A DNA stretch of 64,000 nt from Pseudomonas sp. P7548 (GCF_013386585.1 NZ_JACARO010000047.1:124001-188000), one strand, 5' to 3'; numbered from the stretch's first letter, positions 25,371-34,246 are shown. Translations and numbers: made by a program. Notes: generated by a model from the sequence alone, not told the origin.

Positions 25371-26858
25371 TCAGAATTTCCAGATCACGTCGACAAAGGC
25401 GCGATGCATGTACGAGTCCACCTGGCTGCCATAGGCGTCACCCGGTTTGAACACGCCGGCACGAAAGCGCACCAGGGCCGACGGTTCGTCGATAGACTGG
25501 CTGAGCGCGGCCGGCAGCAGGCCTTTCTTGAAGTACTTGGTGACGACCAGGTCCATCTCTTGGCCCAGGTCTTTCTTGCCGTCTTCAAGGGGCAGGGAGG
25601 TGCTGGAGAGGATCGCGCCGGTCACGTCATCGGTGTTGTTCTGCACCGCATCGATGCCGTTGCTGCCCACCGGCTTGTTGCCGTCGACGCGCCAGAACTT
25701 GTGGTACACCAGGCTGGCGTCGTAGTCCTCGCGCAGTTGCCAGGAACCGAACAGGCTCATGGACTGCATGTTGTTCATCTCGCCACGGAACGCTTCGCCG
25801 AAACGGTGCAGGCGCGATTGGGTGCCGGTCCAGTTCGAACGGTTGCTTTGCAGGCCGTTCTGTTCGTACTCGGCGCTGGCACGGGCGTAGGCCGCGCCCA
25901 CTTGCCACTGCGGGTCGAGGCGCAGGCGGATACCCAGGTCGGTGGCCCAGCCGTTCACGTCATCGCTGCGCTTGGCATTCGTTGGGCGGGTGCCGTCGGC
26001 ATTCAGCGCGTTGACCGTGTCACGGTTGCCCTGCATGCCGGTGACGCTGGCCCAGTAGTTGACGGTGTTGGTGTTGCGCCAGTTGTAGGCGTCGCTGTTG
26101 GCTTCGATACCGAGCCAGGTCAGGTCGCCGTTTTCGCGCTTGTCCAACGGGTCGGACGCCACGCCCGGTTCGGCGTAGTCGAGCTTGCCGTCGTCATGGG
26201 TGTGGTGACCGCGCAGGCCGATCCACTGGCCCGGCGTCCACTGGTAGGCGGCGTCGGCGTAGAAGTGTTGGCGGTCCTTGTCCTTGGGCGACAGTTCCTT
26301 GAGGTCAGTGCGGTATTCGCTGAAGCGTTCAGCGGCGCCGATATTGGCCTTGAGCAGGGTGGTGTCGAAGGTCCAGTTCAGCGCCTCGATGTTGGTGTCG
26401 CGCCATTGGCCGTCGTCATTGCGCAGGCGCTGGCGACCGAACTTGAGGATCTCGCCGGGGTAGGGCGTGAAGCCGCTGTAGCCGACCCAGAACTCGCGCA
26501 GGGCCAGGTAGTTTTTCTTGGCCTTGCGGTCATCGTTGCTCGACTGTTCCGTGGTGTCATCGGCCGACTGTTGCAGGGTGTCGGTCTCGATGATGTCGCT
26601 GGACGTCACGGCCTGGCCCATGGCGTAGGCACTCCACGCGCCGCTTTCGCCGTAGATCCACGGGCGCAGGTCGAGGCCGATGCCGTTGACGTCGCCGCCT
26701 TTCTGGGTGCCGAGGTCGCGGTCATCTTCGGACTGCGCGGTGGCTTTGACTTCCAGGCCGAAGTTCTTGGCTTCGGTGAGCGCAGCCAGGGTCGGGCACG
26801 ACCACAACAGGGCGAAGGTCAGGCCGATACCGGCCTTGACGAATGGATTGAGCTTCAT
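25371..26858 (-). CDS. algE: Alginate export outer-membrane porin AlgE
   Basis: The 495-residue precursor has a signal peptide (AGIGLTFALLWSCPTLA) and a long series of amphipathic strands ending in the aromatic-terminated VDVIWKF, as in outer-membrane barrels. AlgE forms an 18-stranded, electropositive channel for alginate. The ATG overlaps the algK stop by four bases (ATGA), and GAGGAA precedes it. The stop overlaps a possible algG start. The neighbouring algK product is the lipoprotein that docks AlgE to the periplasmic complex. Confidence 0.95.
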   Translation of the reverse strand: MKLNPFVKAGIGLTFALLWSCPTLAALTEAKNFGLEVKATAQSEDDRDLGTQKGGDVNGIGLDLRPWIYGESGAWSAYAMGQAVTSSDIIETDTLQQSADDTTEQSSNDDRKAKKNYLALREFWVGYSGFTPYPGEILKFGRQRLRNDDGQWRDTNIEALNWTFDTTLLKANIGAAERFSEYRTDLKELSPKDKDRQHFYADAAYQWTPGQWIGLRGHHTHDDGKLDYAEPGVASDPLDKRENGDLTWLGIEANSDAYNWRNTNTVNYWASVTGMQGNRDTVNALNADGTRPTNAKRSDDVNGWATDLGIRLRLDPQWQVGAAYARASAEYEQNGLQSNRSNWTGTQSRLHRFGEAFRGEMNNMQSMSLFGSWQLREDYDASLVYHKFWRVDGNKPVGSNGIDAVQNNTDDVTGAILSSTSLPLEDGKKDLGQEMDLVVTKYFKKGLLPAALSQSIDEPSALVRFRAGVFKPGDAYGSQVDSYMHRAFVDVIWKF

Positions 26859-28351
26859 AGGGATTCCTCGCCGTCTTCTTCATCCAGGGCGTGCAATTGC
26901 AGCGTGCTCTGGGCCAGGGTGCCGCGGGCGGCCAGCTCTTGTTGCACCAGGCGTTGGCCCTGGGTGCGTTGCTCCGGGGTCAGCGGGGCTTCAAGCTGAG
27001 TGGCCAAGTCGTTGGCCTCTGGCGTGTCCTGGGCTTTAGCCAACTGGCTGAAGACATAGGCGTTCAACGGGTCGGGCTTGGTGCCCTTGCCTTGGGAAAA
27101 CAATTGAGCGATGGCGAAGTCGGCGCTGTTCTGGCCGTTGCGCGCAGCGGTCAGCAAGTGGTCCAGGGCTTTTTGCGGGTAGACCTTGCCCAGGTAGCCA
27201 CGGCGGTAGATCTGGCCGAGGTAGTAATCGGCCGCCACTTCCTTGCCCACAGCTTTTTCGAAGTGTGCTTCGGCGGCCTTGGCATCGGCCGGCACCCACT
27301 TGCCTTCGTAGTAGAGCTTGCCCAGCAACAGCTCGGCGCGCGGTTGGTCGGCGGCGCGGCCGTTGTCCAGGTACTTCATCATCTGGTCGACGTCGCCGAG
27401 TTCCGGGAAGTCGTAAAGCAGTTGTGCCAGGCTGGCCCAGGACGCTGGGTAGCCAGGGGCGATTTTTTCCAGCAGGGCTTGGGCGGTTTTCTCGTCCGGC
27501 TTGCCCAGGGTGGCATCGCCGAGGACGCGAGCGACGCTGTCGACCCGTTGCGCGGTGACGGTGCCACGGCTGTAGCCGGCTTCCATTTGCTTGAGCAGCT
27601 CGGCCTGTTTTTCGGGTTCGGCTTTTTTCTGGTAGACCGTGGCCAGCTCGACGTAGCAGATATCGGTGGTGTTCAACGCGGCCTTGCAGATGCGCTCCAC
27701 ATCATCCAGGTGCTGGTCGTAGGTGCCCTGGGTGCGATACAGCAGCACCTGGGCCAGACCGGCTTCCGGATAACCCGCCGCTTGCCACTTGCTGATCTGC
27801 TGCTGGGCGTTCACGTTCGGGAAACTATGAGGGTATTGCAGGTACAGCATCGCCAGCGGGATCAGGGTGTTGCCTTCGCCATTGGCAAAGGCTTTTTTCA
27901 GCAGGCCTTCGGCTTCGTGCTGCTCGGCTTCGGTCGCGCCGGGCTTGGCCACCAGCAGGCGACCGAGGCGAGCCTGGGCGCGCGGCGACGTGTCAGCGGC
28001 GGCGCGGTAGGTGGCTTCGGCCTGACGGATCTGCTCGGGGTCACGGGTGGTCACCTGGATATCGGCCAGGCCCACTTGGGCCTCGCTGTAACCCAGGTCG
28101 GCCAGTTGCTGGTAATTCTGCTGGGCGGTGACGGTGTCGCCGCGCTTGAGCGCTTCATTGGCCAGGCGCTGGTCGGGCAGGCCGGCGCAACCGGCCAGAG
28201 AGACCGCTAATGCCAATGTGCACAGAGATCCAATGTGGGAGCGGGCTTGCTCGCGAAGAGGGAGTGTCAGTTGATGCATGTGTTGGTTGACACACTGCTT
28301 TCGCGAGCAAGCCCGCTCCCACAGGGACCGCGGTGTTTTCATAGGAGTCAT
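26855..28351 (-). CDS. algK: Alginate export lipoprotein AlgK with REP-derived N-terminal insertion
   Basis: AlgK is a Sel1/TPR-rich outer-membrane lipoprotein that scaffolds AlgE and AlgX. The repeats run from about residue 60 to the end (for example LANEALKRGDTVTAQQNYQQ, and later AEAHFEKAVGKEVAADYYLG). The lipobox LAGC is intact at about residue 52-55. The segment between MKTPRSL and CTLALAVSLAGC, about 33 codons (28223-28321), is almost wholly a REP doublet read in frame, so the precursor has an unusually long, basic leader. Removing it restores an ordinary signal peptide. ATGs at 28360, 28351 and 28342 are possible; 28351 has AGAGGA ten bases upstream. An internal ATG at 28279 is another possible start. 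Confidence 0.9.
   Translation of the reverse strand: MTPMKTPRSLWERACSRKQCVNQHMHQLTLPLREQARSHIGSLCTLALAVSLAGCAGLPDQRLANEALKRGDTVTAQQNYQQLADLGYSEAQVGLADIQVTTRDPEQIRQAEATYRAAADTSPRAQARLGRLLVAKPGATEAEQHEAEGLLKKAFANGEGNTLIPLAMLYLQYPHSFPNVNAQQQISKWQAAGYPEAGLAQVLLYRTQGTYDQHLDDVERICKAALNTTDICYVELATVYQKKAEPEKQAELLKQMEAGYSRGTVTAQRVDSVARVLGDATLGKPDEKTAQALLEKIAPGYPASWASLAQLLYDFPELGDVDQMMKYLDNGRAADQPRAELLLGKLYYEGKWVPADAKAAEAHFEKAVGKEVAADYYLGQIYRRGYLGKVYPQKALDHLLTAARNGQNSADFAIAQLFSQGKGTKPDPLNAYVFSQLAKAQDTPEANDLATQLEAPLTPEQRTQGQRLVQQELAARGTLAQSTLQLHALDEEDGEESL
28233..28323. repeat. REP doublet (REPIN) inside the algK coding sequence
   Basis: ATGTGGGAGCGGGCTTGCTC (28233 onward) and its inverse ending GCAAGCCCGCTCCCACA (28300-28323) match the intergenic doublets of this window, notably 8046-8136. 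This copy is translated as part of algK and contains no stop in that frame. It would form a hairpin over the 5' end of the algK message. Confidence 0.93.
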
Positions 28352-28369
28352 CACAGGCATGTCCTCTGC

Positions 28370-29536
28370 TTACAGACCGTGAGCCATGGCTTTGTCGATC
28401 AGCCAGTTCAGCGAGGGGCCACGGTCGCTGGTCACTTCCACCGGGCGGCCGGCGTAGGTGCTGTCCAGCGGTGCGTCAGGCTTGATCTGCACGCGGATGT
28501 CGGAGGACAGGTCGGCGCTGTTCAGGCTGGTGCTGCTGACGATGGTGCCGGTGCGGACCTGCTCTTCGTCGGCCACCTGGAAGCTCACCGGCGTACCTGG
28601 GCGCACGTCGGCGAACTGGCGATAGGTGAAGCGCGCTTCCACATTGGCCAGGCTGCCGCGTGGCACCAGTTGGAAGATCACGTCGCCTTTGCTGGCGTAT
28701 TGGCCGTCGGCGACCAGTTGCTGGGCCACCACGCAATCGCAGGGTGACGTCAGGGTGCCGGTCATTTGTTTGCCGAACAGCTCTTCAACCTTGGCCGGTT
28801 GCAGTTGGTCTTCGTCCAGGTGGCCCTTGAGCACATCGAGCATGCTGGTGCTGAACGTGGCGAGCGGCGCGCCCTTGGCGGCCACCGCGTCACCTTTGAG
28901 CAGGCTCTGCACGGTGCCGTCGCGGGGCATGGTCACGTTCATGCCCGGCACGCTGACCAGGCCCGCCTGGGCATGGCTGACGAAGTACATGCCGTACACC
29001 GACTTGAACACGAAACCGAACGCGGCCAGGCCGACGATGAAGATGCCAGCGCTGAAGGTTACTGCACGCAGGCGACCGAAAGCAGTCATGCCGCTGCCAC
29101 TGTCCTTGACCTTGCGCGCCTTGGTGAAGTTGTCGCGTTGCAGGGTCGCCAGCACGTCGCCCATGGTCACGATGTCGCCGGACAAGTGCGAGGTGATCAG
29201 GTGGCGCAGGGTGGAAATATCCTGTGGTTCCAGGTTCTGGAACTGGCAACCGGTGCGGCCGGTCTGGCGGTCGTAGGAGCGGATCTGCAGCTCCACGTCC
29301 ATGGCCAGGCCCAGGTTATCGATCACGAATTGCAGGCGGCCCTTGTGCACTTCGCCGACGGTCAACGGCTGGGTGGAGGTGAAGGCCAGGCCGCCGGCAG
29401 ACAGGTCGATTACCCGTGCTTCGGTCGGTGTGCGGTCAGTGTTGAAGAAGCGCAGCTTGGCCGGGATTTTTACGCGGGCATGCTGGCGCTGGGCTTCGGA
29501 TTCGTGGACAACGTTGACGTTTGCTTGGCTATTCAT
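28370..29536 (-). CDS. alg44: Alginate polymerisation/export protein Alg44 (PilZ c-di-GMP receptor)
   Basis: This 388-residue inner-membrane protein activates Alg8 when it binds c-di-GMP. The PilZ signature is complete: Arg17 and Arg21 in RQHAR, and Asp44, Ser46 and Gly49 in DLSAGG. One membrane helix at about 160-180 leads to a periplasmic membrane-fusion-like domain with lipoyl-type segments (VPGMNVTMPRDGTVQSLLKG, then LTSPCDCVVAQQLVADGQ). An AGGAA ribosome-binding site precedes the start. The periplasmic part is thought to contact AlgK/AlgX and guide the polymer. Confidence 0.96.
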   Translation of the reverse strand: MNSQANVNVVHESEAQRQHARVKIPAKLRFFNTDRTPTEARVIDLSAGGLAFTSTQPLTVGEVHKGRLQFVIDNLGLAMDVELQIRSYDRQTGRTGCQFQNLEPQDISTLRHLITSHLSGDIVTMGDVLATLQRDNFTKARKVKDSGSGMTAFGRLRAVTFSAGIFIVGLAAFGFVFKSVYGMYFVSHAQAGLVSVPGMNVTMPRDGTVQSLLKGDAVAAKGAPLATFSTSMLDVLKGHLDEDQLQPAKVEELFGKQMTGTLTSPCDCVVAQQLVADGQYASKGDVIFQLVPRGSLANVEARFTYRQFADVRPGTPVSFQVADEEQVRTGTIVSSTSLNSADLSSDIRVQIKPDAPLDSTYAGRPVEVTSDRGPSLNWLIDKAMAHGL

Positions 29537-29572
29537 CGGTGTAATTCCTAGGTTAATTCAGGCTTGGCAGGG

Positions 29573-31054
29573 TCAGACCATCATCAGCAACACGGCGACG
29601 AAAATGCTGCCGGCGGAGAAGGTCATGGTCCGAGACGACCAGGTGTTGAACCAACGTTGAAAGCTGGCCAAATCGCGGGTCAGTTTGGTGTCCTGGCGGG
29701 TCCAGGACTGTTGATCAAGGCGGAAGAACACGTAGATCTTCACCAGCGCGCCCATGATCTGGTTGTAATAGAGAATCACTGGGTAGGCCGGGCCGATCTT
29801 GTGGCCGGAGCACGACAGCAGCAGGGTGAGGATCAGGCGGGTGATGCCGATCCACAGCAGGTAGGCGAGGATGAACGCGCCGCCGTACTTGAAGGTGGCG
29901 ATGATCGCCACCGTCAGGCCGAGCAGGGAGGTCCACATCGACACACGCTGGTCGAACAGCACGATGCTGGTGAACAGGCCGAGGCGGCGAACACCCAGGC
30001 CCAGGGCACGGGAGTTCTGGCGCAGGTTGTTGCCGTACCAGCGGAACATCAGCTTGCGGCTGGCCTTGATAAAGCTTTTTTCTGGCGGGTGTTCCACGGT
30101 GTTGATCGCGGCGTCCGGCACGTAGAAGGTGTCGTAGCCCAGGCGCATCAGGCTGAACCAGCTGGACTTGTCGTCACCGGTGAGGAACTTGAAGCGGCCC
30201 AGGCGCCAGTGTTGCAGCGAGTCGCTTTCCACGTCGGCGATAAAGCCGGGGTCGGTCACTACGCTGGCACGGAATACCGACATGCGACCGGTCATGGTCA
30301 GCACGCGCTTGGACAGGGCCATGGAACACATGTTGATGTGACGTTGGGCGAAGCGCAGCTTGTGCCATTCGCTCATGATGTAGCCGCCACGCACTTCGCA
30401 GAATTCGTTGGTGGTGAGGCCACCGACGTTGCCGAACAGCTGGAACCACGGCACGGTCTTGCGCACCACGCCTTCGGCGAGCACGGTGTCGCCATCGATC
30501 ACGGCGACCACGGCGCGGTCATCCGGCAGGTGGCGGGAGATGGCGCGAAAACCGAACGCCAGGCCGTCACGCTTGCCGGTACCGGCGATGCGCACGAAGT
30601 CGAGCTTCACGTGTTCCGGCGGGTTCATGCGTTCCCACAGGCTTTTCACCAGCAGTTCATCGGACATTTCCACCAGCGAGCACACCACGGTGGTGGGGAA
30701 GCCACATTCGATGGCTTCGCGGATCACCGAGCTGTAGACCTGCGCGGTGGTCAGCGCGTCGATACGAAAACTGGTGACCATCAAAAACACATGAGACGGG
30801 TCGGCGGCCTTGCCCAGTTTGCGCACTTTGCGGCGCAGGTGCGGGTAGACCACGTACAGGAACAGCATGCCGCGAAAGAAATGCGTAGCACCCATCGAGT
30901 AGCGCCAGATACCCACGGCGCCAATCAGGAAAATAAAATTCTTCGACTCCGAGTCGAACGTACTCGCCGGCAGCAGCAGGGCGAGTCCCATCAGCAGGCT
31001 GAGGAAGAACAGCCAGCCGGCGGATTGCAGCAGTACATGTTTTAACTTGGACAT
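29573..31054 (-). CDS. alg8: Mannuronan synthase Alg8 (GT2 family)
   Basis: This 493-residue glycosyltransferase polymerises GDP-mannuronate and moves the chain across the inner membrane. Membrane helices lie at about 10-30 and 40-65, with more from about 360 to 480. The GT2 motifs are Asp187 and Asp189 in VIDGDT, the acceptor-site TGDDKSSW (292-299) and an RKLMFRWYGNN segment (333-343) in place of QxxRW. The start MSKLKHVLL is preferred; an ATG three codons earlier is possible. It needs Alg44 and c-di-GMP for activity. Confidence 0.96.
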   Translation of the reverse strand: MSKLKHVLLQSAGWLFFLSLLMGLALLLPASTFDSESKNFIFLIGAVGIWRYSMGATHFFRGMLFLYVVYPHLRRKVRKLGKAADPSHVFLMVTSFRIDALTTAQVYSSVIREAIECGFPTTVVCSLVEMSDELLVKSLWERMNPPEHVKLDFVRIAGTGKRDGLAFGFRAISRHLPDDRAVVAVIDGDTVLAEGVVRKTVPWFQLFGNVGGLTTNEFCEVRGGYIMSEWHKLRFAQRHINMCSMALSKRVLTMTGRMSVFRASVVTDPGFIADVESDSLQHWRLGRFKFLTGDDKSSWFSLMRLGYDTFYVPDAAINTVEHPPEKSFIKASRKLMFRWYGNNLRQNSRALGLGVRRLGLFTSIVLFDQRVSMWTSLLGLTVAIIATFKYGGAFILAYLLWIGITRLILTLLLSCSGHKIGPAYPVILYYNQIMGALVKIYVFFRLDQQSWTRQDTKLTRDLASFQRWFNTWSSRTMTFSAGSIFVAVLLMMV

Positions 31055-31137
31055 AAGCGTCATCCGAAGGTGAAGGAGGTTCCAGGCGGCAGGCGCTGGG
31101 GATGGGAACGCCTGCCGCTTGAAACTTGCCGTTGCTG

Positions 31138-32454
31138 TTACCAGCAAATGCCTTCGGTACGACCGGTCGCACAGGTGGCCTTGGACATGAAGCCCACCAG
31201 GTCGATCACTTGCTTGCCGTGTGGAGCGTTCTGCGCCAGGGCGCGGAATTTCTCGTCGCGGTTGCCGAGGATGATCACGTCGGAGTTGTTGATCACATCA
31301 TCGAAGTCCGAGTTGAGCAGGGACGACACGTGGGGGATCTTGCCCTCGATATAGTCCTTGTTCGCGCCGTGGACACGAGCGTATTCGACGTTGCTGTCGT
31401 AGATGCTCAGGTCGTAGCCCTTGCCGATCAGCATTTCGGCCAGGTCAACCAGTGGGCTTTCGCGCAGGTCGTCGGTACCGGCCTTGAAGCTCAGGCCCAG
31501 CAGGGCGACTTTGCGTTTGTCGTGGCTGGAAACGATGTCGAAGGCGTTCTGTACCTGGGACTCGTTACTGCGCATCAGCGAGTTGAGCAGCGGCGCTTCC
31601 ACGTCCAGGGAGCCGGCACGGTAGGTGAGGGCGCGCACGTCTTTGGGCAGGCACGAACCGCCGAAAGCGAAGCCTGGGCGCATGTAGTACTGGGACAGGT
31701 TGAGGGTCTTGTCCTGGCACACCACTTCCATCACTTCACGGCCATCGACGCCGACGGCCTTGGCAATGTTGCCGATCTCGTTGGCGAAGGTCACCTTGGT
31801 GGCGTGCCACACGTTGCAGGTGTACTTGATCATTTCGGCAACGGCGATGTCCTTGCGGATGATCGGTGCGTCGAGTTCTTCGTACAGCGACTGCAGGACA
31901 TCGCCGGAAGCTTTGTCGAGCTCGCCGATGACGGTCATCGGTGGCAGGTCGTAGTCGGCGATGGCGGTGGACTCACGCAGGAACTCCGGGTTGACCGCGA
32001 CGCCGAAGTCGACACCGGCTTTTTTGCCCGAGCAGTCTTCCAGGATCGGGATCACCACGTTGGCCACGGTGCCTGGCAGCACGGTGCTGCGCACGACGAC
32101 GGTGTGACGGGTGGCTTTGTCACGCAGGACAAAACCGATCTCGCGGCACACGGCTTCGATGTAGTCCAGTTCCAGGTCGCCGTTTTTCTTGCTCGGTGTA
32201 CCGACGCAAATCATCGACAGGTCAGTGTCACGGATGGCGTCGGCGAAGTTGGTGGTGCCGCGCAGTCGACCGGTTTCGATCCCTTGGCTCAGCAGTTCAC
32301 CCAGACCCGGTTCAACGATTGGCGATTTGCCCGCATTGATCAGGTCGATCTTTTCCTTGGAGATGTCTACGCCAACCACTTCGTGGCCACGGGCAGACAG
32401 GCAACCGGCACACACTGCGCCAACGTAACCCAAACCAAATATGCTGATGCGCAT
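31138..32454 (-). CDS. algD: GDP-mannose 6-dehydrogenase AlgD
   Basis: The 438-residue enzyme carries out the committed, four-electron oxidation of GDP-mannose to GDP-mannuronate. The NAD-binding motif GLGYVG is at residues 7-12, the catalytic Cys (about 268) is in FGGSCLPKD, and the C-terminal sugar-nucleotide domain has LLGLSFKAGTDDLRESP. It is the first gene of the operon and follows an unusually long untranslated leader of about 480 bases. Length and motifs are those of P. aeruginosa AlgD. Confidence 0.97.
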   Translation of the reverse strand: MRISIFGLGYVGAVCAGCLSARGHEVVGVDISKEKIDLINAGKSPIVEPGLGELLSQGIETGRLRGTTNFADAIRDTDLSMICVGTPSKKNGDLELDYIEAVCREIGFVLRDKATRHTVVVRSTVLPGTVANVVIPILEDCSGKKAGVDFGVAVNPEFLRESTAIADYDLPPMTVIGELDKASGDVLQSLYEELDAPIIRKDIAVAEMIKYTCNVWHATKVTFANEIGNIAKAVGVDGREVMEVVCQDKTLNLSQYYMRPGFAFGGSCLPKDVRALTYRAGSLDVEAPLLNSLMRSNESQVQNAFDIVSSHDKRKVALLGLSFKAGTDDLRESPLVDLAEMLIGKGYDLSIYDSNVEYARVHGANKDYIEGKIPHVSSLLNSDFDDVINNSDVIILGNRDEKFRALAQNAPHGKQVIDLVGFMSKATCATGRTEGICW

Positions 32455-32939
32455 CGCATTTACCTCTTGTCATTGAAGACGATTTTAATCATGCCAATTA
32501 GATGGCCGGAGTTCATGTTTGCAAGCGTCACTGTTGCCGCGAAAGTTAGACGAATAGACGCCGACTTACCGCGTACAGGCATGTTAAATAGCGAGTGACT
32601 AACTATTGCACTCAAGTTGTGCGCAACTTGGCCTTGTTATTGGGGCTTGCCCTGAAATGCAGCCGGACTACCTTGGAGAAGGGCCCGGCGCCGGTGCCGC
32701 AGGGGTTGGATAGAGGCTGAAAGCCTTTAACTATCAATCACCTGGGTGTCACCACCGACACATTTAGGTAAGCGCTGCCTTGGCCTATAGGGGATAGCAA
32801 CCAGTCCTTATCGCCGCCCTCAACTCAATTCAGTTGATGATATGACCCGTGAGTCAAAGTTGATGGGGCAACTTTGCTACTTCCTTGGGTCGCTATGTAA
32901 GTCATCTCCTACAGAAACAGAGAATTTCGTTACCGGTGG

Positions 32940-32966
32940 TATGAGCCGTGCGTTTTGACGAAGTTC
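32940..32966 (-). promoter_or_regulatory. algD: AlgU (sigma-22) type promoter of the alginate operon
   Basis: On the minus strand GAACTT (32961-32966) is followed after 16 bases by TCATA (32940-32944). The -35 box is a perfect match to the extracytoplasmic sigma factor AlgU/RpoE, and the spacing is correct; the -10 keeps only the leading TC plus the final A of TCTGA. It is the only GAACTT in the upstream region. Transcription would start near 32933, about 480 bases before algD. The long leader resembles the P. aeruginosa arrangement. Confidence 0.65.
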
Positions 32967-33090
32967 CAGGCCGCTCATCCTGTTTCCGGAAATTTCTTGA
33001 AATATTAGGAAAGATGGCACTGGTACTATATTGATAGCACTTGCTATTTGGGCCAGTAGTTGTGGGGAGTTGGTGCGGGGGGATAGTTTT

Positions 33091-33125
33091 GTGCCACTAC
33101 TGTTTAAAAAAAGTGGTGCCACTAC
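33091..33125. repeat. Direct repeat GTGCCACTAC upstream of the algD promoter
   Basis: GTGCCACTAC occurs at 33091-33100 and again at 33116-33125, 25 bases apart, with a run of A between. The second copy is preceded by GTG, giving a GTGG-TG-CCAC dyad. The pair lies about 125-160 bases upstream of the proposed AlgU promoter. A regulator binding site is inferred from the position; the regulator is unknown. Confidence 0.45.
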
Positions 33126-33230
33126 GAAAAAAAATGAAAATTGTCGAGTGAAAGATTCGTTAGGAATGCGTCAAGATATTTTTTGACGCCAAAATAATGG
33201 CGATTCGGAGGGCGAAATACGATTAAAAAA

Positions 33231-33302
33231 TGTGGGAGCTGGCTTGCCTGCGATGGCGGTGTTGAATTCACCGACGCTATCGCAGGCAAGCCAGCTCCCA
33301 CA
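33231..33302. repeat. REP doublet (REPIN), GTGGGAGCTGGC class
   Basis: TGTGGGAGCTGGCTTGCCTG (from 33231) and its inverse ending AAGCCAGCTCCCACA (to 33302) flank a short spacer with TTGAATTCA. It belongs to the same class as the copy at 15880-15973, so copies of one subfamily lie at both ends of the alginate operon. It separates the alg upstream region from the yaaA stop. Confidence 0.92.
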
Positions 33303-33328
33303 TTTGAACATCTGTGCTTTCGAGGGCT

Positions 33329-34108
33329 TTATTCCGGTGCGTGATCGCGCAAGAACACCAGGTTGTCGGGCTTGGACTGCTCCGCATTGAAGCGATAACC
33401 CTGCACGTCGAATTCCTTCAGCTTGGCCGGGTCGTTGATGCGTTCTTCGATCACGAAGCGGCTCATCATGCCCCGGGCCTTCTTGGCGTAGAAGCTGATG
33501 ATCTTGTACTGGCCGTTCTTCAGGTCCTTGAACTCGGTGTTGATGATCCGCGCGTTCAGGGCCGTGCGCTTGACCGCCGAGAAGTACTCATTGGATGCCA
33601 GGTTCAGCAGCACGTCGTCACCTTGCTCGGCCAGGGCTTCATTCAGCCACTCGCTGATACGCGTGCCCCAGAACGCATACAGGTCTTTGCCGCGCGCATT
33701 GGGCAGCTTGGTGCCCATCTCCAGGCGGTACGGCATCATCAGGTCCAGGGGGCGCAGCAGGCCGTACAGGCCCGAGAGCATGCGCAGGTGGTCCTGGGCG
33801 TAGGTGAAGTCGGCATCGCTGAAGGTTTCGGCATTCAGGCCGGTGTACACGTCGCCCTTGAACGCCAGCAATGCCTGCTTGGCGTTGGCGGGGGTGAAAG
33901 CCGGGGTCCAGCTGCCGAAACGGGCGGCATTGAGGCCGCCGATCTTGTCGGACACGTGCATCAATTCGCTGATCTGCGCCGGGCTGAGCGTGCGCAACTG
34001 CTCGATCAGTTCCTGGGAGTGGTCCAGGAATTGCGGCTGGGTAAAGCGCTCGGTCGCAGGCGCAGTCTCGAAATCGAGGGTCTTGGCGGGGGAAATCACC
34101 GTCAGCAT
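33329..34108 (-). CDS. yaaA: Peroxide stress protein YaaA (DUF328/UPF0246)
   Basis: The 259-residue protein shows the YaaA family blocks: MLTVISPAKTLDFETAP at the N terminus, DHLRMLSGLYGLLRPLDLMMP (split DHLRMLSGLYGLLRPL) in the middle, NLASNEYFSAVK, and KIISFYAKKARGMMSRF. YaaA lowers free iron under hydrogen peroxide stress and binds DNA in E. coli. Start and length match the family exactly. It is monocistronic, with a REPIN downstream. Confidence 0.93.
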   Translation of the reverse strand: MLTVISPAKTLDFETAPATERFTQPQFLDHSQELIEQLRTLSPAQISELMHVSDKIGGLNAARFGSWTPAFTPANAKQALLAFKGDVYTGLNAETFSDADFTYAQDHLRMLSGLYGLLRPLDLMMPYRLEMGTKLPNARGKDLYAFWGTRISEWLNEALAEQGDDVLLNLASNEYFSAVKRTALNARIINTEFKDLKNGQYKIISFYAKKARGMMSRFVIEERINDPAKLKEFDVQGYRFNAEQSKPDNLVFLRDHAPE

Positions 34109-34246
34109 GAAGTCGTCTCCTTAAATCGTGCGGAGATTCTAGGGGGTTGAGGCGTTCGACTCCACCTATCACGCCAATAGACGCGCAATCGCTGGGCGTG
34201 GTGGATCGGCTATAGTGGCCGACGACTCTGGAAAGGGAGACCCTTT

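Larger units (their letters stand above)
32455..33328. other. Long AT-rich algD upstream region and leader
   Basis: No convincing gene lies in these 874 bases. From the algD side they hold an untranslated leader (to about 32933), an AlgU-type promoter (32940-32966), an AT-rich stretch with a repeated GTGCCACTAC decamer (33091-33125) and a REP doublet (33231-33302). The part from about 32880 to 33230 is visibly richer in A and T than the coding sequence on both sides. TATCAATCACCTG at 32732-32744 is one base off the IHF consensus. GACGAATAG (32549-32557), read in reverse, matches seven of nine bases of the AlgR box CCGTTCGTC. Both are weak calls. In P. aeruginosa this region integrates AlgR, AmrZ and IHF control. 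Confidence 0.7.

Noticed and set aside
28233..28323. algK disrupted by the REP doublet (pseudogene)
   Set aside because: The frame is uninterrupted through the doublet and the lipobox and TPR region are intact, so a functional protein is more likely.
32877..33122. 81-codon open frame on the minus strand across the algD promoter region
   Set aside because: It has no ribosome-binding site and no recognisable protein features, its composition is AT-rich, and it overlaps the AlgU-type promoter and the decamer repeat.
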